From NCBI RefSeq assembly GCF_000315625.1, contig NW_005434668.1, forward strand, positions 750,533 to 814,532: a stretch of DNA of 64,000 nt, read 5' to 3'. Under the pieces are notes generated by a model, which saw only the letters and a program-made list of their open reading frames with translations, was not told where the DNA came from and did no database searches. The DNA is from Guillardia theta CCMP2712 (taxonomy: Eukaryota > Cryptophyceae > Pyrenomonadales > Geminigeraceae). How positions within the stretch are numbered: position 1 is the first letter of the stretch; each line of letters starts with the position of its first letter. This document shows, one piece after another, positions 33,101 to 43,426 of this stretch. Made by a program: the position numbers and the translations under genes.

Positions 33101-36100
33101 AACGGGATCATCGTGACCAAAGGGAGGCGATGGCCGCTGATGATCGACCCTCAGATGCAGGCCAACCGATGGGTCCGCGCGATGGAGAAGACGAATCGCA
33201 TCCAAGTGATCAAGCTGACAGAACCGACGTTCTTGCGTACTCTAGAGAACTGCATCAGGATAGGAAACCCTGTCCTCCTTGAGAACGTGGAGGAGTCTCT
33301 CGATCCGGCGCTTGAGCCTGTTCTATCCAAGTCCGTCTTCAAGCAAAGCGGTCGGCTGCTCATCCGCCTGGGGGATACCGATGTAGACTACAACCCCGAC
33401 TTTAAGCTCTACATCACATCCAAGTTGCCGAACCCTCACTATCCCCCCGAAGTCTGCGTCAAGGTCACCATTGTCAACTTCACCGTCACCCCCAAGGGCT
33501 TGGAAGATCAGCTGCTGGTCTCTGTGGTGGCGCACGAGCGGCCGGAGCTCGAGGACGAGAAGAATGAGTTGGTGGTGCAGATAGCTAACGGGCAGAAGCA
33601 GCTCAAGGAGATCGAAGACAAGATTCTCTTCATGCTTGCAAATTCGCAAGGAAACATCTTGGACGATCAAGACCTGATCGAGACGCTGGGGGCGAGCAAG
33701 ACAACATCAGCTGAGATCAACGAGCAGCTCAACCAGGCCTCCGAGACCAAGACGAGAATCGATGACGCGTGCGAGGGATACAGGCCGGTAGCGAAGCGAG
33801 GAGCCATCTTGTACTTTGTTGTGGCGAGCATCGCGAATGTCGATCCTATGTATCAGTACTCTCTTCAATTCTTCATCAATCTGTTCAATGGCTGCATGGA
33901 CAAGAGCCCCCGATCGCCTGACATAGCCGAGCGAGTGAACATCATCATCAAGGTTGTGACGGAAGATGTTTACACGAACGTGTGTCGAGGTCTGTTTGAG
34001 AAGGACAAGAAGATGTTCTCCTTCATGATCGCTGTGCAACTGATGCGGTTGGAATCTGAGAGCATCTCGGAGGAAGAGTGGGGCTTCTTCCTTACAAAAG
34101 GAGGGTATGTCGATCCGGCGAAGCTGCCGGCAAATCCATGCGAAGATTGGGTGAAGACAGAAGTGCTGGGAGGCCTCTACAACCTCAACCACCTCAAGAG
34201 CTTCGACTCCTTCCTCGACTCCTTCTTCGCAGACGCCTCGGCATGGCAAGCATGGTTCGACAAGACAGCCCCGCACGAGGAGCCGCTGCCTGGGAAGTGG
34301 GAGGAGGAGCTGACGCAGTTCCAGAAGCTGCTGGTGATTCGAGTGCTGCGAGACGAGAAGCTGGTGGAAGCAGTCACTCTCTTCATCTACAAGAACATCG
34401 GGAAGCACTTCGTTGACGTGCCCGCGTTCGATCTTGCCGCCTCCTTCAACGACTCCTCCCCCCTGACTCCCATCATCTTCGTGCTCTCCACAGGCGCTGA
34501 CCCGACCATGTACCTCTTCAACCTGGCCAAGGAGCTCTCGGTCTTCGAGAGGCTCAAGATGATCTCGCTCGGGCAAGGCCAGGGCCCGATAGCTGAGGCG
34601 CTCATCGCCAGCGCGCGCGAGTCCGGGGACTGGGTCTGCTTGCAGAACTGCCACCTGGCCTCGTCCTGGATGCCGGAGCTGGAGAAGATCCTCGAGTCGC
34701 ACCAGACAATGAAGCTGCACGATGACTTCAGGTTGTGGCTGAGCAGCATGCCCAGCAAGGTCTTCCCCGCTAGCGTTCTGCAAGCTGGGATCAAGCTGAC
34801 CAACGAGCCTCCCAAGGGCCTTCGTGCGAACATGAAGCGAACCTACGAAGACATGTCTGAGGCTGAGTTCCTCTACTTCGACGAGAAGGCTGCTGAGGAT
34901 GACAAGCTGGCACCCAAGATCAGAGCATGGAAGAAGCTCTTGTTTGGCTTGTGCTTCTTTCACGCGTGCGTGCAAGAGCGGAGGAAGTATGGACCCATCG
35001 GGTGGAACATCCGGTACGAGTGGAACCAATCCGACATCCTAACGGCCATGGCGAACCTTCGGATGTACTTGGAGGAGCAGAGCACGGTCCCTTACGAGAC
35101 TCTCCAGTACGTCATCGGCGAGGTGAACTACGGAGGGAGAGTAACAGACTACATGGATCAGAGGTGTGTGGCAGCTATCCTGGAAAGGTACATCAACCCT
35201 GAGACCGTGGAGAACGACGATTACAAGTTCACTGAGGACGGGAGGTATTACTCCCCCGAACCATCTCAGTTCCAGTCTGTTCGTGATTACATCGACAAGC
35301 TGCCGCTCACCGACACCCCTGAGGTCTTCGGCCTCCACATGAACGCAGCCATCGCCTTCGAGAACAGCGAGACCAAGTACCTTATGGACACCATCATATC
35401 TTCTCAGCCGAGGAGCAGCCAAGGCACGGGGGGCGACACTGCTGACGACATTGTTGGGGCGCTTGCCGCGGACTTGCTCAGCAAGCTGCCGAAGCCTCTC
35501 TCCACAGAGAACACCTCCTCCTTGACGTTCATGGCAGACGACGAGGGGACTGTCAACTCTCTCGGGACTTACCTGACCATCGAGATGGGCAAGTTCAACA
35601 AGCTGCTCAAGAAGATGAGCTCCACCCTCTCGGAGCTCAGACGAGCCATCAAGGGGCTGGTGGTCATGTCCTCCGACCTCGACAGCATGTTCCAGGCCTT
35701 CCAGTTCCAGAAGGTCCCCGCCAACTGGAACTCGGTGTCATACCTATCGCAGAAGCCCCTCGGTTCCTGGTTTAAGGATCTCATCGAGAGAGTCGAGTTC
35801 ATGCAGAAGTGGATCGAGCGGGGGCCTCCGGAGAGCTTCTGGATGTCCGCCTTCTTCTTCCCTCAAGGCTTCATGACCGCAGCCCTGCAGATGTACGCGC
35901 GAGACAAGAAGATAGCCATCGACACCCTCGACTTCAAGACAGTAGTGATGAAGACTTCTCCTGAAGAAGTCGTAGCTCGTCCTCCGCACGGCGTCTACAT
36001 CTACGGAGCCTTCATTGAGGGGGCGCGGTGGGACAAAGAGCTCAACTGCATCATGGAGTCGCGCTTCGGGGAGACCCACGTGTACATGCCAGTGATCTGG

Positions 36101-36307
36101 CTGGAGCCAGTGGTGAAGGGGCAGGAGGCGGAAGACTCGGACACCTACAACATCCCCTTCTACAAGGTCTCCTCTCGAGCTGGAACCTTGTCCACCACCG
36201 GCCACTCCACCAACTTCATCCGTTTGCTTCAGCTGCCCTCCGGACATGTCAGCCCGACGCACTGGGTAAGGAGGAGCGTAGCACTGCTCTCACAGCTCGA
36301 CGACTAG
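24126..36307 (+). CDS. Axonemal dynein heavy chain, single-headed inner-arm type (DNAH3/7/12-like)
   Basis: A microtubule motor of the flagellar axoneme. Four exons (24126-24174, 24232-25379, 25426-28605, 28655-36307) with introns of 57, 46 and 49 nt give 4010 codons, 4009 residues, the usual size of DNAH3/7/12 (about 4.0 kDa x 10^2). The tail is residues 1-1300. The motor has P-loops at AAA1 (GPAGTGKTE, ~1355) with CFDEFNRID, AAA2 (GVTAVGKTT, ~1636), AAA3 (GGNSGVGKT, ~1975) and a degenerate AAA4 (GVGGSGRQS, ~2326). A coiled-coil stalk with the microtubule-binding tip covers about 2580-2880. AAA5/AAA6 follow, then a C-terminal domain with ARPPHGVYIYGAFIEGARWD. It ends ALLSQLDD, the classic dynein ending. 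No frameshift or missing key residue was seen. The last exon of 7.65 kb is unusually long for this intron-rich region. Confidence 0.97.
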
Positions 36308-36382
36308 AGCCATGGCGAGCATGGAAGCCCCTAGATCTTAGTATGCGAGGTATAATGTACAAGCTAATAACATTTCGCTCTC

Positions 36383-37863
36383 CTAGAAGGCCTCTGAAGG
36401 CCATTCGTCGTCCTCCACTTCCAGATTCACCTTCCTACGGCGATGAAGAATCTTTCTTGCGTTCTTGATGTTGATGTCGAGATCCTTCTCCTTCTCCATC
36501 CTCTCACGCTCCTTGATCGCTTCGTCGATCCTGATTTGCATCAGATCCGCTTTCTTCTGCAACCTCGCCTTGGCAAGTCTCTTCTTTTCATCTTCAACTT
36601 TGTCCATGAACTTGACCTGACGATTAATCTGTCAACAACAAAACATTCAGTTGAAACTTCTTTCTGCGTCCATGAAAGAGAGTCTACCTCCAAGTTGTGC
36701 GCCTTCTCCTCGCTCTTCTTTTCCGAGAGAGATCCCAGATGCTCATTCCTGCCACACGTCATGCACTTCAATGTCGGGGCTCTTTTTCACCTTGCGGGAG
36801 CTTCCAGCTCAGACAGGGCATGATCGATACGACTCCGCAGCATGTTCTTCACCTTCCGAAACCTCATGAACTCTGCTTCTTCCTCCTGATCTTTGCTTGC
36901 CAAATTCTTCACTCTCTTCTCAAAGTCGCGTTCCTTCTGTTGAGACGCCTGGACGGCCTTCTTTTCATCCTCCGAAGCATCTTTTGACGAGTAGATGAAG
37001 CTTCTCATGGCTTTCAGGTCAGCCTTGATCTCCTGCGAAGACATCGCAAAAGCCTTCGAAGAGTTGCTCGCTTGCAGTTTCAGGAAGTCTTCGTACGCCT
37101 TGGACGCGCTCCTCGATTCCTCCTGGTATTTGCGAATGAGGTCATGGTACTGCCCCTGCCTGACCTTCTCGCCATCCTTTGCTGCATCGAGCAGCTTGAT
37201 CGCATCTTGAGCATCTGGTCTCGCACTCGATTCAATCTCTTGTTCTGAGTCCAGCAGGTGATTCAGCAACTTCTCCTCCTTCTCATGGTGCATCTTCAAC
37301 TGCATTTGATGTTGCTTGAATCGTTCGTCCTGCCTCTTCTTGTATGCACTCTCACTCTCATGAAATTTCTGCTCACGTTCAACAGCAGCCTTGGCTGCCT
37401 GTCCAAGAAGCTTGGCTGCATTCCGCGAGTCAAACACTTTTGACCTCGATTCCGCGTCCGACGGTTCGTCGTGCCTGATCTTGGAACTCCGCGCGTGGGC
37501 TGCCTCTTCAAAGTTCTGATGCTCGCGCGCATACAAATCTCGGTATGATGCCACAAGCCGTTCAAAGTCTACTTCTTTGTGTGTGTCAGCTTTGTCAATG
37601 GCATGAAGAATCCGCTTCTCATCAACACTGCGACAACGTCACGTTTCTCCTCATTTCACGCAACTATTTGCCCACCTTGTGAAGACCTCTGGAGTTTTGG
37701 GAGCTTTCGCGTCCTGCATGAGCATGGATTCATCTCGATGTTCTTGGTTAGCTTGCATCACAACGACAACCATCCCGCATATCAGTGCAGACATGGACGC
37801 AACTAGGGCGACAGACCTCCAGGAGCCTGCGGATGGCAAGAGAAAGAGAGTGTCACGTAACAT
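36383..37863 (-). CDS. Coiled-coil protein with N-terminal membrane anchor
   Basis: Four exons (37863-37676, 37627-36791, 36748-36688, 36628-36383) with introns of 48, 42 and 59 nt sum to 1332 nt, giving 443 residues. The N-terminus has one hydrophobic segment (VALVASMSALICGMVVVVM), either a signal anchor or a single transmembrane helix. The rest is highly charged and almost wholly helical/coiled-coil (YRDLYAREHQNFEEAAH; KKRLAKARLQKKADLMQIRI), with an acidic end DDEWPSEAF. No catalytic motif is seen. The stop is only 75 bp from the dynein stop on the other strand. Not assignable to a family by eye; a structural or tethering role at a membrane is inference. Confidence 0.78.
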
Positions 37864-38281
37864 GTTGAACCGCCAATCCCTTCTTGTTCTCCTCCCGCAG
37901 CCTCAAGGAAGCAGCATCGTTCTACTCTCCTCTTGATCTCTCTTCCTACATCTCCTCTTGCTCCTCCCTCCCTCCCTCCCTACTCATACCTGCCGCCGCC
38001 ATGTCGCTCCTATATTGGGGAATCCGTTACGCTCGTTGCGAAAGGAGTGAAACTGAAACGGTTGTAACTGAAGGCATAGTGGTAATGAGGGTGATGATAA
38101 TGCGAAACGAACGCGCGAGAATTCCTAAATGGGTAGATGGAATGAAGATGTACCAGCGAGACTTGCTGATGTCAGGCGAAGAGATGGGAGCAGTGTATGC
38201 TCACCACAAGCATGAACGACTAGTTGATCCTTTCATAGCTCCTCACTGATACTCGTAACCTGTTAGGAATTCGTTTGAAAC
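37864..38281. other. Head-to-head intergenic region
   Basis: This 418-bp stretch separates the coiled-coil gene (-) from the small conserved gene (+). The plus open frame 37884-38249 shows no domain and is probably chance. (CTCC)n-like TCCCTCCCTCCCT lies near 37968-37980. Confidence 0.5.
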
Positions 38282-38696
38282 ATGACCGAGAACGCTCCAA
38301 CAAGCTCGAACGTGAATGCAGGTTTGTGCCATAACACGTTGTATCACACAAGAATAGTATCCTCTAAACTCATGCACCAGAGGAAGAAGTAAGGTCTGGT
38401 GTCTGGAGCTCGGTTCCTGCGCTTCCTGCCCCCTCAGATGCTGCAACCACCCTGCAGGTTGATAAGGCTTGCCTCTACCGCGTTGCTGTTGACGCATGCG
38501 GCAGGTGGGCGAGACTGTGTCTTTAGAAGATCGACTTGGGCCTTTGGTGGTGAACGCAGATGGAAGTCTATCAAGAATAGCGAACTGGGAGAACATGACG
38601 GAGGCAGAAAAGGCAAACACATTGAGAGTGCTGGGAAGGAGGAATGGAGCACGACTGGCGAACTTGAACAGCATGCACGCGGACGACAGCAACTAG
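38282..38696 (+). CDS. Small conserved eukaryotic protein, unknown function (102 aa)
   Basis: Three exons (38282-38321, 38381-38457, 38505-38696), with introns of 59 and 47 nt, keep one frame to give 102 residues. It starts MTENAPTSSNVNAEEEV. The conserved-looking core is GPLVVNADGSLSRIANWENM followed by TEAEKANTLRVLGRRNGARL, a pattern seen in small plant and algal proteins in which a W and an RxLxxRN helix recur. No signal peptide or membrane segment is present. This gene is missed by simple ORF calling because two of its three exons are under 80 nt. Confidence 0.75.
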
Positions 38697-38836
38697 GGGA
38701 GAGCGAGGGAGACAACTGAAAAGCATTTCTTTTAAAAAAAATAAATGACAAGCCCAACTGCTGCTGCAGAAATCATACAATCCTTAAAAGAGCCCAAAAA
38801 AACGTCAATGCCTTCTGGTACACACTTTTAAGCTTT

Positions 38837-41194
38837 CTAATCTTCGTCTTCCTCCTCATCGTCATCTCCTTCCACCTGAGAATCTCGTCAACCTGGCAAG
38901 CAGAAGAAACTTCAACGAACCTCCATGTTCGCGCGCTGAGCGTCTTCAAGAGCCTTTGCAAGAGCTGCTTCTTCCTCTGCTCCGACAGCCGTGGGCTTCA
39001 TCTTGATTGCCATCTCTCCCTGCGCAGCTTTGAGCCCCCAGCTTGCTGCTCTCTACCTCGCACATTTCGCTTGATGATCTCGTCCTTGACTTTCTCAAGA
39101 GCTCCTTCAAGCAATTTGATGCCTACGTCCTGCACCACATCTCACGCCTCATCCTCCTGACTGAAATTCCAGCTGACCTGATCCAGGGTGTTGCATGTCA
39201 TCACGTAGAGCGGAGGTGCGATGAGGCGAACGGAGATGGGATTCATTTCCGTTCCGCACTTCACTCCCTCCAAGAGCGCGGCCTTGATTGCATCGATTCC
39301 CTGGACATCGATGCTGCATCAGGAACAAGCGATGCGCAGTCCAGGAAAACTAACCTCGTACGCAAAGCATGTGACTTCAAAGTCCGAACGAACCTAGAGA
39401 CAAGACATGAGTGGGCAATCCTAGAGGAAAACAATCTGGCTACCTTCACAGGCTGGGGTGTCAATCTCATCTCAACGTTCCTCAAAAGGGCTTTCTTGAC
39501 ATCTTCGCTCATGCAGTACTTGTCCAGGATAGTTGGGTCACTCAGCAAACCTTCGATGCATCGGGTGAGTAGAACGCGGTTGAAAACTTCTTTTACGTTT
39601 GAAGGCGTCGAGCAAATGGCCACATTCCTCTCCGAGTTCCCAGCTTGAGATTCAAATTTCACACATCGAACTAGCCAGGTCAATGGAGGATCACCCGAAA
39701 GAGTCATAGAGATCTTCGACGTCTCTCTTCTGGGTAGTTGCTAAGTTCCTCATGATGCTGATCACACAGTCAGCGTATCGAGACAGATATTCAAAGATGA
39801 TAAAAATGTGAACCTGTGAGCTGATTTTGATTTGTTAAATTTTTCTTCGATCTTTTCGACATCCTGAACGAGATGTCAACGATCCATATGCGATGCTGGT
39901 AAGCTGAACCTCGGGCGACACACGTCTCTTAGAAAGATCGATGTAACCCTACATCAATTTTCAGTCGGGAAGATATGCAACTACGATGACAAGAACCTTG
40001 TCTTTGTCAACACGCAAAACAAGCGCAACTTCTTGTCTCCCAACGTTGATCTTAACAGATTATCAACCAACTAAAGGAGCTTCCAGTGTTGATGACAAAC
40101 CAGCTTCTTCACTGAGCGGATTCGTCTTCTTGAAAGCTCAGAAAGCAAAATCATGCCTGCAGTACTTTCAGCTCTGTGTGATCCAGGATTCAACGTCGCT
40201 CACCCTCGGTATCATCGTACTCCACCAAGGAAACATAAACTCCCATCACATCAATACGCTGATTCGATTAAGGATCAGAAATTTTTCGTCCGCTCCTGTT
40301 CTTAAAGATTCTACCTTGACAAGCACTACAACGGTTTCCTCAACATCAGGATACTTGTTGCGGTACATCCTGCACCTCAAGTTTGGCTCTGCCAAAGACA
40401 CAGCAGCAAGTCACAAAAGGACTGAACTAGAAAACACACATGGTTGAACACATCAGCAGTGTGTTCTTACCTTCAGGGGTTGCAGACAGCGGAATTTCAA
40501 GTCCTGGGACAACAAATACTGTATCCAAGATCTCCTTATCCGTGGGGAACCCGACGCCGAGCGACTTTCTGTCATTGCCATCTCTGTCGGGGTACACGGA
40601 CAATCCCTGTAGACGAAGAAGGGAGACTGAGAAGAGCTACAACATCGACAGGCTGCAACAACCTTCTTGCCTAATGACGGCAAGCCAAGGTGGGGGAGAC
40701 TGAACTTCCTGGTTTTCAAGTTACGACCAGTTGCACCCCACATTTCCCATCCGACCTGTCGTCAAGAACTTCTCCATCTTTTCCCGTTGCTGCAATCAGG
40801 CAAGTCCAGTTTGCATTCTCTTCCTCCTTCTTGATCTTTACACCCCAATCAACGTTTCTGCGGGCGCTATGATAGCAAAGACGTACCGCGAAGTGATCCT
40901 TGGTGTACGGAGCTTGCTCTACGTACTTGTGGAAAGAGTATGGCTTGCATCCTGCGGAGATGAATGTGAGATTGAAGCAGACACCCTCTTTCACGCAACA
41001 GATTCCATGTTGGACTATTCTGACATGTCAAAATAACAAACAATCTCTGAAGTCTAGTCGAAGGGAGCTTGCAGAGCCGAACCTTCTTTCTTCGGATGGA
41101 ACAAGGTGAAGAAGCCTGAGGGAGGGAAGGCTGAGGTAGGAGCGTCCACCGTGATGGAACCATCGTCCATCAGCTTCGCCGCATAGCGCGCCAT
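38837..41194 (-). CDS. EIF2S1: Translation initiation factor eIF2 alpha, with possible N-terminal extension
   Basis: eIF2-alpha brings initiator tRNA to the ribosome within eIF2; phosphorylation of its loop serine shuts down translation. Many short minus-strand exons from 40388 down encode CRMYRNKYPDVEETVVVLVK, then MGVYVSLVEYDDTEG. The regulatory loop ILLSELSRRRIRSVKKL keeps the Ser51 site. Next come ALVLRVDKDKGYIDLSKRRV, KKALLRNVEMRLTPQPVK, DFEVTCFAYE and IAPPLYVMTCNTLDQ. The acidic end VEGDDDEEEDED stops at 38837-38839. The first eIF2-alpha exon (EPNLRCRMY) has no ATG. Across an 82-nt intron it joins in frame to upstream exons at 40471-40611 (DKEILDTVFVVPGLEIPL) and about 40716-41194 (start MARYAAKLMDDGS; YVEQAPYTKDHF). 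Whether these belong to eIF2-alpha or are a separate adjacent gene is open; I do not recognise them. Confidence 0.85.
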
Positions 41195-41351
41195 TTCTAC
41201 CGCACGCGTCTGCACGCGTGGCGAACCGAATCACTCAACTCAGGCCCGCCTCCCCCCCCATACCTCGGGGCAGTTTGGAAGGCAGAGCCGGGGCAGGCCC
41301 GCTGAACCTGCCCCGCATCCCCGCATATGAGCCGACCAGACTTCACGTGCC
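41195..41351. promoter_or_regulatory. Short divergent promoter region
   Basis: Only 157 bp separate the upstream ATG of the eIF2-alpha locus (-) and the ATG of UTP25 (+), so both promoters must overlap here or lie in 5' exons. The segment is GC-rich, with a C7-8 run and a perfect inverted repeat (separate entry). Confidence 0.55.
41290..41314. promoter_or_regulatory. Perfect 8-bp inverted repeat in the divergent promoter
   Basis: GGGGCAGG and CCTGCCCC are separated by a 9-nt loop. The position between two divergent ribosome/translation genes makes it a candidate regulatory site, but binding is inference. Confidence 0.4.
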
Positions 41352-43387
41352 ATGGCGAAGCGACGACGTGAGTTTTGGAGGCATGTGGTTGCGAGAGGAG
41401 GCGAGAGGTTGAAGCTGAGGCTGGAAGAAGAGAGGAGAGATAATCGGAGTACGTTCAGATGGGAAGCGATGTTGAGAAGTCAGGATTGTGTGGGGGAAAG
41501 CATTCGAGGAAGGACGAAGGGTAGGAGGAAGAGAGAGAGCAAGCAAGAATGGGATTCATCGCCTTGACGAGCCTTGCAGGCGAAAATTTCCAGCAGAGGG
41601 GAGGGACCGAGAGAAAACGAGCAGCCAGACAGAATGGCAGTGCTGCCAGTGCTGCTCAGGGGGATATGTCACAGCTGAGCCGACGAGAACGACGAGCGAT
41701 ACAGTTTGCTGACAGGAAAGTGTCTGCAGACAATGATGAAACCAGTGGAAAGCGACCTGATTCTAGCGAGGAAGAGGAGGAGGATGAAGAGGAGGAGGAG
41801 CAGTCCTACAACAAACTTATGAAGATGTTAAGCTCGGATAAAGGGAACGAAGCTCTTCGGGCAAGACTTCTGGAAGAGACAGGAGGTATTCAGACTGTGC
41901 TTGCGAGTTTCCACTGATGCTGAAGGCTTGAAGGAGAAAGACAGGACGATGAAGACGAAGAACTCGAGGAGGAGGAGGAGGAGGAGGAGGAGGAGGAGGA
42001 GGAGGAGGGAGACGACGAAGACGGCGAACTCGAAAGCGAGGAAGGCGAGGAGGAGGACGAGGAAAAGGAAGAGGAGGATGGCGAGGGCGAAGAGGGGACA
42101 CTTGAGAATGAAAGCTCGGAACAGAACAGCGTAGATGCTGATGATCAGGATGAGGAAGGAGAGGATGTAGAAAAGGAGGGGGGCAGAGGATCGAGGAAAA
42201 GAGGGAAGTCACGAAGGGCGACGAAGGTGAGTGAAGAAGGGGAGGGACCTGAAGTTGGGTGATACTCAACGTGTGCAGAAGGGGCTGGAAGACGACCTAG
42301 AGGAGCTCGGGCTCGATGCAGGTCAACTTGGGATGATCCAGCTGCAAGAGCATGACGACATGGCAGAGGAGCCGGAGGCTGAGGAGTCGGAGGCAGAGCA
42401 GGACGAGGGAACCGCGGACGCAAGGGAGGAGGCGACCGGCTACCAGAAGCACATCTCGTCCTTCTCCTTGGATAGTGCGAAGGTAATACCAGTTTCTCTT
42501 GCTTCCTCCTGCTCCAGCTGAGCTCCGGCAGGTGGAGTCGTTCCTGCAGGCTCGCAACGGGGGCAAGTGGAGGAAAAAGCAAGTGGAGGGTCTGCCGGTT
42601 CCCTTGCTGTGGAGAGCAGGGAGCCATGGGGTCAACCCCTTTCCGCGGGTGAGAGGAGGACATGAGGATTTAGTCTCACCAGAGGCCATGCAGGAAGCTG
42701 CGGACCTGTCGGGCTACCCAGCTGAAGTGAGTTTGCGGCTTCTTGCCACGCATCAGCTGAGCTCGAGCTAGATCACGAGATTGTTTGCGGCCGCCGCTGA
42801 GCGGACGAGCAAAGACGAGAAGAAGAAGGAGCTCTACGGCGAGCCCTCTCCTCGCGGCAGGTTCTCCTTCAGCCCCTCGTCCCCTAGCTCTCAGGCCCTT
42901 GACCAACGAGTGGCAGGGACGGGCTGACGAAACTTCAAAGCGCCCTCCTGCCCCAGCTCGCAAGCTACATGGACTTGCACTACTGCATGCGCACTTGCTC
43001 GCAGGCCAACGAGATCCGCGAGGTGGGGAGGGGTGGGGGGAGGAGGAGAGAGGAGGATCAGCTGACGATGGGCAGATGGTCGGGCTCCATGTGGTGAACC
43101 ATGTGACGAGGTCGCGGGAAGAGATTCACAGCAACAACCTCAAGCTCAAAAAGGACAAGAGCTTCCCCGCAAAAGACCAGGGATTCACGAGATGCAAGGT
43201 TGAACGAATGTTTGAGTGAGGAGAGGGACGGAAGGAGTGGTGGAAGACCAGAAGTAGATCAGCGCCAGGGCAAGGACGAGGACGAGGACCAAGGGTGGTA
43301 GAGGACGAGGACGAGGACCAAGGGTTGTAGAGGACGAGGACGAGGACCAAGGGTGGTAGAGGACGAGGATGAGGACCAAGGGTTGTA

Positions 43388-43426
<39 letters not shown>

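Noticed and set aside
33707-35029. 440-codon open frame on the minus strand inside the dynein gene
   Set aside because: It is an antisense shadow: the plus strand here encodes conserved dynein motor sequence, and the antisense product is His/Val/Leu-rich without a domain.
24126-36307. Cytoplasmic dynein instead of axonemal dynein
   Set aside because: The length of 4009 residues, the GVYIYGAFIEGARW C-terminal motif and the ALLSQLDD ending are those of axonemal single-headed inner-arm chains.
41901-42134. Arg-rich plus frame (poly-Arg) over the GAG repeat
   Set aside because: The poly-Glu frame joins the flanking UTP25 exons through a 48-nt intron and fits the acidic N-terminus of the family; the Arg frame does not.
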